NCBI GenBank assembly: GCA_964036665.1
Contig: OZ038528.1
Span: forward strand, 3,292,501-3,356,500
Length of the DNA: 64,000 nt
Reading direction: 5' to 3'
DNA from: Gordius sp. MW1
Taxonomy: Eukaryota; Nematomorpha; Gordioida; Gordea; Gordiidae
Under the pieces are notes generated by a model. It ran no database searches. It was given only the letters and a program-made list of their open reading frames with translations, and had not been told where the DNA came from. Position numbers and translations under genes: made by a program. Positions 56,353 to 64,000 of this stretch are shown here, piece after piece; the first letter of the stretch is position 1, and each line of letters begins with the position of its first letter.

Positions 56353-56479
56353 CTCACAGGTTGAATAATAAATTAAACTTTATAAAATTTTTGAGAACAC
56401 TGCCCCCCCCCCCTCAGCCAGATAAACCTGTGTTGAGCATGAAGCTAACGGGTATGAGAAATCCCATGTCGTATTCTTT

Positions 56480-56812
56480 TAGTTAATCTATCTATATATA
56501 TAAAGTAAAGTCTATGTATGTGTGTATGTATGTATGTGGATAAGGGCTAAATTCTGAAACTACCGGCCCGATTCGCGCGAAAATTTAGCCGTAGATGCCC
56601 AGGGCGGCCAGGGGTAAAATAGCTTTTTCAGAATCCTAAAATTCCTTTTAGTTTTAAAAATATCGGACATTTCCCGGCCAGTTTCATTTATAGCATCATA
56701 TACAATAATGACGTCATACATACAAGGCTGAAGTTTTCTCGAATTTTATTATATTAAAGAAGATTGTATTTTTAGCAAAACAACGTTTGCCATGTCAGCT
56801 AGTATTAGTATA
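56480..56812 (+). mobile_element. Helitron-like non-autonomous fragment
   Basis: It begins in TCTATCTATATATATAAA followed by a (TATG)n stretch, then ACCGGCCCGATTCGCGCGAA, and ends GTCAGCTAGT. This arrangement recalls non-autonomous Helitrons in animals, which end CTAGT or CTRRT. No Rep/helicase frame or clear 3' hairpin is seen. Confidence 0.35.
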
Positions 56813-56977
56813 AAAAAAACTGTTAACTTCCCTTACATACCAGAAACTTATGGAAGGCAAAAAAGTTAATATTTTGCGAGAACTGCCAGGAATATGGCTA
56901 AAAATTGGTATGAGAAACGTAAAATCCTTAATTTAAAAAAGCTCAATTTTTCACAAATTATATTAATAACTAATAAG

Positions 56978-57185
56978 TAGTGTTGTGAAAAGGGCTGGGT
57001 TTCGTTTGGTCGACCTTCAATTCAACTAGGACTAACGGCCGATCGGATCTGTTTTTCAAATTTCGACTCAGCCTAGAGATCGACTAGAAAAACCGACCAA
57101 ACCAAAACCTCCTTTCGCCTGTTTATGTTTAGTCGACCAAAATCAAAGATCGACCAATGAAAACCCAGCCGTTTTTACAACACTG
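56978..57185. mobile_element. MITE family E, long form
   Basis: It runs from TAGTGTTGTGAAAAGGGC to CCGTTTTTACAACACTG, with repeated GTCGACC cores in inverted order. Confidence 0.65.
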
Positions 57186-57621
57186 TAATATGAATAAGTA
57201 GAAGTGCGTATCTTGCCATAAGCGTAAAGGAAGGGGAAGACGTGATGTGATATAAGGGCATGATGGGGGATGCATTAATAATTTAGATGATTAAATTAAT
57301 CAAGCTAGAGATAGAGGTACTACTGTATGTCGTCTATTCAAAAAAAATTAAGGTTTCCTGGCCCCCCCCCGCCCCATTATTCATTTCCCAATCAATATAA
57401 TTATCTCGCTCGTAAGGTTTTAAGCTACAGTCAAAAATGTCCACGAAAAACTTTCATAAATAATTGATAAACCAAATTCCCTGAAAACCCTTTCCTCGAT
57501 TTCAAATGATAATAAAGGTCCTGCTTGTTATAATTGAGGAAAAGGTTTATAAATATCAACGCCTATGGGATTTTTAAAACTGTTTTTTTGCTATTTAAAC
57601 CAAAACTTTTAATCGATTTAG

Positions 57622-57771
57622 GGATGGGCGTAGCCAGGGGGAGGCGGCTGCCCCCCCCCCTAAACCCAAAAGTTCTTGGAAATTGAGTAAAATTACGGCT
57701 AAAATTATTGTCATTTTGCCACTCCCTAACTCATTATTGCGCCCCCCTCTAACTCCAATGCTGACTACGCC
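57622..57771 (-). mobile_element. hAT-MITE family A
   Basis: It runs from ATGGGCGTAGCCAGGG to GCTGACTACGCC in reverse orientation. Confidence 0.6.
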
Positions 57772-57789
57772 ATAAAATTTTAATTCGCA

Positions 57790-60760
57790 ATTTCGTTATA
57801 ATACTTTTAATACTAATTCCTCCCAAAATTTGAAATTTTTTTTACTAATCCACCACTTATAAGATATATTAACTTCCTAAAAAAACTGCTCGTTTAATTT
57901 AAAACCACTTTTTCCTAAGCAAAAAACGGCAAAATGAATAAATTTATTTTTTTAAATAACATGGAGAATTATTGATTTTTGGGATTAGCAGAAGGCTCCC
58001 CCCCCCCTCGTTAATAAGGCAGGTAAAAAGGACATTTAATGGTTGCATATGGCTCCTATGTGCGTGCGATAATGATCATCCCCCCCCCCCAAAAAAAAGG
58101 TAATATAAAATTGAGATGATAAGTTGTTGTAAAATTTTAACTATTAATTAAATTACTATGACAAATTTATTAAAAATTTCACGGATCCAAAAAAATAATG
58201 GCAGGTGGCGTTGAAAAAACTCGATTTTGCTAGAATCAGCCGGAAATCTTGGGGAATATTAATTATATTTATAGTAAAAAATTTTTAAAAAAAAGTTGTT
58301 TTATTGTTAAAAAGGCTTTACTCTGTAAAAAAGGCAAATTATTCCACCTTTTATTATTGAACAAAACTGTCATTTGCTTAATAAAACTGAGCATTAAATT
58401 TTTAATTATACTTAATTAATATATGTTTAAACAGCATGTGGAATAATCGTTATAATTTATGACAAATTTCGTGAAAAATAATTCCTTATACTTTTTTAGA
58501 GATATAATTAATATTTCACCCAATTTATACTATTAAAACGAAATATTATTTAAAAAACCATAGTATTTAATACAAGGTCATCAAACAAAATTAATGAGCC
58601 TTTTTCAAAATATCAATACTATAAAATCCAATTTCCAATAAATTTCGCGAATTATATTTACCAAATAGCTTAATTTTATAAAGTATTTTAAAATATTATC
58701 TAATATGGGTGAAAAGCTGAAAAATAAAACCTCTATGTACAAATGTATAAGTGAAATGGTCCTGTAAAATATATATAGGCTAGCAAATCAATCATGATTT
58801 TTAAAAAAAATTTTATAAACACTATATCATAGCCCGTCGGATTTAAATATAAAGAATTAGAGTAAATTTAAAAAAAAAATACAAAGAAAAATTAGATAGG
58901 TTTAAAAAATATACTAATAATGAAAAAATAATGTTCAGTGGTTAAAACGATAAATTTTAGTCATCATACAAATAGAATTATAAAAAGACCTGGCATCTAT
59001 GAGGAATTGTATAAAAAAAATTTTTTTTACATAAATATTATATTTTAAAACAAAAAGACCATAAGTTTAGTGTAATAAATATTTAAAAAACCATTTCAAC
59101 TCTGAAACATTAATAAGCTGTTGCAGTCATGCCAAAAATAAAAAATTTACTCTTTTAGGGTTTGCAAATTTCAAGATGGCTTGTTAAAATTACAATGTCA
59201 CTAAGGTTGATAATTCAGGAAAAATTCTTAAATTGAACAAATAAAAGCTAAAATAACTTTTAGAAAATGATAAATTTTAAATTAAAAATTGAAAATCAAG
59301 ACTAATAATTTTTGCAAAAATGTTTACCTCATTGCACCTCTAAAATACCTTTATACTTGAAAATTATCTCAAGAAAAACCCTTGAAATTTGGCATGTTTA
59401 ACTTTATAAAACTAATTCCTATAACATTTTTGCATGCAAAGTTTATTATGAGTATTATGGCATGGTTCAATACTTATTAGATTCCAGTGCACGTCATATT
59501 CCTTTTAGTTACGTCTCATACTAATAGGTGTAAGAAGCATATAATGTATGATGGACATGAGTGTACTTACTCAGACCCTTAAAAAGCAACAGAAATCAAT
59601 CAAAACATTGCATTTATTATGATAAAAATGCCAATAATACAAGATTGCCTTCTCTCAGACACTAAATTGTTTGATAAGGTTCCATAATTAAATTTAGAAA
59701 ATCTCTACAGGGCATAAAATGAGTTTTCTAAATTACAAGAAAAATTGAATAGCAGTTAATAATATTTTCAAATGTTGATGCCCCATTTATAAATAACCAA
59801 TAACTTGTTATCAAAATACAATCTATGGCTTGGTCATAATAAGATATAGGAAGCTGAATAATTAGGTACTAACATAAAAAAAATATTTAAGATATTAATC
59901 CAGATATTTAGAATTTTTAAAAAATATACATTTGTTTGTGCAAGAAAGGATATATGGAAAACAAAAATACCAAATTATCTCAAATAAATTAAATGATGCG
60001 CTTTGCATGTTATAATATAATGCCTAATATAAATCATTATATAAATTAAATGATAAATCAACACACAGATGTATTTTAATTAAGTCATTATTAAGAATAT
60101 AGTGTTTATATTAATTTATTACTTTCCTATTTCCTCTTTCAAATCATATTTGTCCAAAAATTTATTCGTCATTAAAATATAAATTAAATCACATGTTTGA
60201 CATATGGTAAAATGCGTGAATGTAAACAATATCAATACAATTTTATAGTTGCGCATTTGCTTAGCGACGGGTCATCAATTTCTTACTCCTATAAATAGTT
60301 TTAGGATTCTTATAAAAAGAAATCTGTCAAGTGAAAGATTCAAATTCTGATAGAATCATCGCTGACTAGTAAAACCATATATGCTTTACAAATGACGACT
60401 TTAAAACGCTACCCCTTTAAAGTCTGAATAAAAGCGGGACGTTTAAAATGGCAATGAGAGAATTTTATAAGGTTTTTAAAATGTTGACAACGCTAATTTT
60501 GGATATAAATTGAATTTTCTACTTTTAGATTACACAAATTAAGAAAGATATTTTAAGGAGGTTTTTGTAACAGCTTAAATTTGGGTGAAATAATGGTATG
60601 GCAAAATTTAAAGATAAAATGGCCTAAGCTAATTCTTCCCATTAAATCGCGTATCGTGCAGAACAAAACATGCATATCTCGAATACTAAATTATATAGAT
60701 ATCGAGGAACGAGGAAGAAAAAACTCATAGCGAAGGGGTTACTGTACGAGTATAACAATT
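57790..60760. other. Gene-free AT-rich stretch
   Basis: Three kilobases of A/T-rich sequence with no frame, splice pattern, element ends or RNA structure that I can recognise. Confidence 0.45.
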
Positions 60761-60894
60761 CTATTAATGTTATTATTGGAAATCAATCATATCTAAGGAT
60801 AATCATTTATTAAGTAAAGATAAAGATAGTATAATGATATATTATAGATTAGGAGAAGTAATAACTAGTGCCGGGGTGGGGAATCTAATACGCA

Positions 60895-62221
60895 TAGGGT
60901 TTCTTTCAGAAAAAATGCTCCGGGGGTGTATTTTCAACTTCCGGGGGGGGGGGGGGGGTAAAAATTTTTTTAATTGCTAAACCATTTTGTTTAATATTTA
61001 CTGATTTTTATTGGTGATATAAGTGATATCTAAATACATACATACACGCATAATCATTTAATAAATACATGTAATATTTTAACGGGCAAGTGTTCTTTTA
61101 AGAAAGTATGTTTTAAAGAGAACAGACAGAGCATAAAGCCCCACCTAAGGCTTCATCAAAAATTAGCCCATTGTATTTAGATGTCCATGAAATCATAAAT
61201 TTATATGGTGGTTTAAGTTTTAAAATTTGCCCATGTTTTTCACTTTTAGAGACTGTGCATAGAGCTGCCAATACACTCATCTTTATCAATATATATTAAT
61301 AAAATAAAAACAACTTGCATAATTTTAATTACCAGCATTTTTATCATAAGTAAAAGAAAAGACAGTTTTCCCCACTCCAGCAGAATTACAATTTTCATCT
61401 TGACCTAAAACATGAAAATTTATGTAATACTTCTATATTAAAGCCAAAATCTTTCTTGCCTCTTTCAGAGTTTATGTAAATTTCACTACTGGAAGCAGAA
61501 TAATATCTGCCTTTAACTTATATATATTTAAAATATCTAATGCTTAAAAATAATTACCATAATTTCCCATAGTAATGGATAAAACAAGAGTTTTTTTTAA
61601 TTCAATACCATCTTTACCTATTACAAACAAACATATTCATGTCTTATTTTATATAAACACAAATACCCATAAATAATTAAAATTATTCTAAATTAAATCA
61701 TATTTACCATCTTTTTTATTAGGTTTTTCCTTTCTAAAGTAGTGTAAAAGAGTACTTTTATATTTACCAGACATCTGCAATTCAAAATAAGCAAATTATA
61801 TTAATAAAAAACAAACAATAGAATCTATTATTAATAATAATTCTTCTTAAGTTTATAAGATAGTGATTTAATAATTCTAAAAGCATTTATTTATGTTTAT
61901 TTACCTATTGATATTTTTTAATTAAAGATAATTTGTAACTTTCAAGATTGTAAATTAGGGTTCACAGATGTTAAAAAATATGTCTATGAATGATTTCCAC
62001 CTGATTTGTAAAACAAATTTAATTTCGCCAATTTTATATTTTTTTTATTGACAAATTAAAATAATTTATTGAATTTCAATTTTAGCCTATTAATATAATT
62101 TATGACTTCATGATGGAACTTGAGTTCATGCTTCCTTCAATCAAAACTCTCCGGGGGGTATTTGAAATTGCCCGGGGGGGGGGGGTAATACCCCCCGGGC
62201 TCCCTCCTGAAAGAAACCCTG
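60895..62221 (-). mobile_element. hAT-type transposon remnant, 1327 bp, with matching empty site
   Basis: Inverted ends read TAGGGTTTCTTTCAG at the left and, on the complement, CAGGGTTTCTTTCAG at the right, each followed by a CCGGGGG tract. Target duplications are AATACGCA (60887-60894) and AATACACA (62222-62229). The empty site AATACACA is preserved at 63154-63161. The minus strand carries exon-like frames between 61774 and 61315. Confidence 0.85.
61315..61774 (-). CDS. Exon-like frames inside the hAT element (possible transposase or captured sequence)
   Basis: Four exon-like segments are seen. The first is MSGKYKSTLLHYFRKEKPNK at 61774 with a GTAAAT donor. The second is GKDGIELKKTLVLSITMGNY after a TAATAG acceptor. 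The third is YYSASSSEIYINSERGKKDF. The fourth is QDENCNSAGVGKTVFSFTYD after TTTTAG. Most junctions are phase 1. The N-terminus resembles the start of many hAT transposases, but neither the zinc finger nor the RNase-H residues are visible. The product is not identifiable. Confidence 0.3.
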
Positions 62222-62454
62222 AATACACAAAGGATAATTATAAGATCAGATTAAAACATATGGTAATTACCAACTCGGATTTGGCTTACAATATTAAAAT
62301 ATATTATAGCAATAATACAATCTGTAGCACATGATATACAAATATACGTATTCACATATACGACATCTTTCTCTTTTAAGAATGAAGGCTCTCTCTGGTT
62401 TTGTTCTTCGACCATGTGTTCCATCAACAATGTTTAACATTCCCTAAACTCTTG

Positions 62455-62695
62455 AAGGGGGCTAGCTGTAAGGGTGAGATGGGATGGAAATTGTCATTAG
62501 AAAAATATGTAAGTTGAGTTGAGGGTGTGGACTTGGCAAAGTAGGTTCTGCGGGAAGCTAGTTCCAAGAGTGGGTTAGCTGGAAAGATGAGATGGGATGG
62601 AAATTGTCGGGAAATATGGAGGGTTGAGGGTGTGGATTTGGAAAAGTGGGTTTTGGGGAAGCTAGTGGCAGGGGTTGAATTAATATGTGGTTTTT
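62455..62695. repeat. Two-unit tandem repeat, about 115 bp each
   Basis: GAGATGGGATGGAAATTGTC, GTTGAGGGTGTGGAYTTGG and GGGAAGCTAGT occur twice in order. The 104-codon open frame on the minus strand here is an effect of the repeat. Confidence 0.7.
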
Positions 62696-62734
62696 TACCT
62701 AATCTAAGGACTTTAAGCATAAGCATAATCCTCC

Positions 62735-62960
62735 CCACATCCCTAGAATAATGTGTCCTATTTCATTGAATTAACATCATAATTCTCCCCACATCCATAG
62801 AATAATGTTTCATTATCCATTGAATTAACATCTAAGTTCTTATTATCCCTTGATTCTCATTGAATTAACATCATAAGTTCAAATTATTCCATTCATTCTC
62901 CTTGAATTAACATCATAAGTTTACATCATTATCTCTTTTCGTCCTTAGAATTAAGCATTG
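62735..62960. repeat. Short tandem repeat around ATTGAATTAACATCATAA
   Basis: About five units of 40-50 bp, each containing TTGAATTAACATC and a CT-rich segment. Confidence 0.65.
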
Positions 62961-63366
62961 AATTTTGAATTCCTTCTTTACTCTTTTTGTTCAATAACCA
63001 TGGTTTATTGCGGCCTTGGGTTCTTCTGTCACTATGTTTATTAGAAATCAATCATTAATCTAAGGATAATCATTTATTAAGTAGAGAGAAAAATAGTATA
63101 ATGATATATTATAGATTAGGAGAAGTAATAACTAGGGCCGGGATGGGGAATCTAATACACAAAGAATAATTATAAGATCAGATTAAAAACATATGGTAAT
63201 TACCAACTCGGATTTGGCTTACAATATTAAAATATATAATTATAGCAATAATACAATCTGTAGCACATGATATACAAATATACGTATTCACATATACGAC
63301 AGTTATTTTACAGAGAGAGAGTAGGGAGAGGGGGAAGCGTGGGAGCCAACCACAATAATAATGTTT

Positions 63367-63588
63367 TTAAATGATATTTCCATTATACAATTGTTGAAAT
63401 AATTGACGCACATGTGACAGTTCAAAGTCATTCGTTGTGGTCCTTGATTGATCAGCTGGTACCGGACAGTGCAATAATGGGGCGCTCAATGTATGTATTT
63501 GGGTGCTGTTGGACGCTATAGCGATTCTAAAAAAGTTCTGTCGGTACTTACTCGATGATCGTAAGATGGCGGGTAGACAAAGCGACAC
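63367..63588 (-). CDS. Possible first exon of a mitochondrially targeted protein
   Basis: A 73-codon frame starts MSLCLPAILRSSSKYRQNFF, an Arg/Ser/Leu-rich amphipathic start without acids, as in mitochondrial presequences. It continues to FELSHVRQLFQQL, where TT|GTATAATGG could be a splice donor. Base composition from 63300 to the right edge is less AT-rich than before, as in coding or promoter DNA. The mature protein cannot be named, and an overlapping plus-strand frame (63503-63685) is the alternative. Confidence 0.3.
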   Translation of the reverse strand: MSLCLPAILRSSSKYRQNFFRIAIASNSTQIHTLSAPLLHCPVPADQSRTTTNDFELSHVRQLFQQLYNGNII

Positions 63589-63685
63589 GGTGGTACGTAC
63601 CGTTATGCCTGAAAGTTATTTATATGCGCTTAAGAGTATTTTGGTGCATAGGGAGGGTACGGCCAAGCGTGAAGGAATTCTGTAG

Positions 63686-64000
63686 GTACAGAGCAGTGCG
63701 TGTCTGACGATGATCCTGGTATGAAATTTAGTATTGCGCGTACGTTGATCCTAGATGCGAAATTATTTACGGAGGCTTAATGCCCGTACTGACCTGTTTT
63801 TGGCTATACGCCGTATCACCTATAAGTAGGTTTGATGGGGTCGGATTTGGGCAAATATTTTTAACTGGTTGCGCATAGTGTGATTTATACATTTGGTTGG
63901 TTAAGGGAACGTCTCACGTTGTTCGATGAGAGGTAATAATCGTAGTCAAATCCAAGGTTGCCTGTCATGGAGTTCATAACTCCCAGTTGATTCTGGTAGG
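63686..64000. other. GC-richer right edge, no feature resolved
   Basis: Composition differs from the AT-rich background, but I see no complete frame. It could be promoter or untranslated sequence of a gene to the right, or of the leftward exon at 63588. Confidence 0.3.

Larger units (their letters stand above)
60765..63302. repeat. Direct duplication of a ~240-bp segment, one copy split by a hAT element
   Basis: The left copy is 60765-60894 continued at 62230-62366. The right copy, at about 63045-63302, is uninterrupted. Shared landmarks are AAGGATAATCATTTATTAAG, GGGGAATCTAATAC and CTGTAGCACATGATATACAA. Confidence 0.8.

Noticed and set aside
62424..62738. 104-codon open frame on the minus strand
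   Set aside because: It is produced by a two-unit tandem repeat; the protein is internally repeated with no domain.

Overview
The window is eukaryotic and almost certainly from an invertebrate animal. It is strongly AT-rich. Its genes are split into many small exons with GT..AG introns, and three of them encode animal-type proteins: Ca2+/calmodulin-dependent kinase II with its oligomerisation hub, a myosin-light-chain-kinase-type kinase, and a trimeric-type purine nucleoside phosphorylase. The sequence does not fix the phylum. There is no bacterial operon structure, CRISPR array, rRNA or complete canonical tRNA.

Layout. Positions 1-230 and 14575-15680 are two copies of a segmental duplication carrying one exon of an unrecognised gene. 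PNP (+ strand, 2927-4544) has six exons and two 44-nt introns, and converges on the last two exons of an EF-hand gene (- strand, 4733-4997). From 5 to 18 kb there is mostly repeat DNA plus decayed exon remnants, one of which resembles the LEDGF/HDGF integrase-binding domain. The MLCK-like kinase (- strand, 18250-25584) has at least seven exons. CaMKII (- strand, 29061-51151) has sixteen exons. Both kinases were reassembled exon by exon, with reading phase conserved at every junction. From 51.2 to 64 kb there is mostly repeat DNA: a satellite-like array, a Helitron-like piece, a 1.3-kb hAT element with its empty site, and a possible first exon of a mitochondrial protein near the right edge.

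The most interesting locus is inside the CaMKII gene. A 283-codon open exon (34889-35738, same strand) sits in the intron between the variable linker and the hub exons. It has in-frame stops directly before its ATG. It also has a possible GT donor in exactly the phase needed to join the first hub exon. The predicted product is a kinase-less, hub-containing protein analogous in layout to vertebrate alpha-KAP, but with an unrelated N-terminus carrying a basic nuclear-localisation-like motif.

The repeat fraction is dominated by short non-autonomous hAT-type elements. Many show 8-bp target duplications that can be read directly, and several families are almost entirely self-complementary. Long G/C homopolymers inside one family explain most of the poly-G tracts. 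Functionally, the two kinases are calcium/calmodulin effectors and the EF-hand gene is a calcium-binding protein. No operon-like organisation links them.
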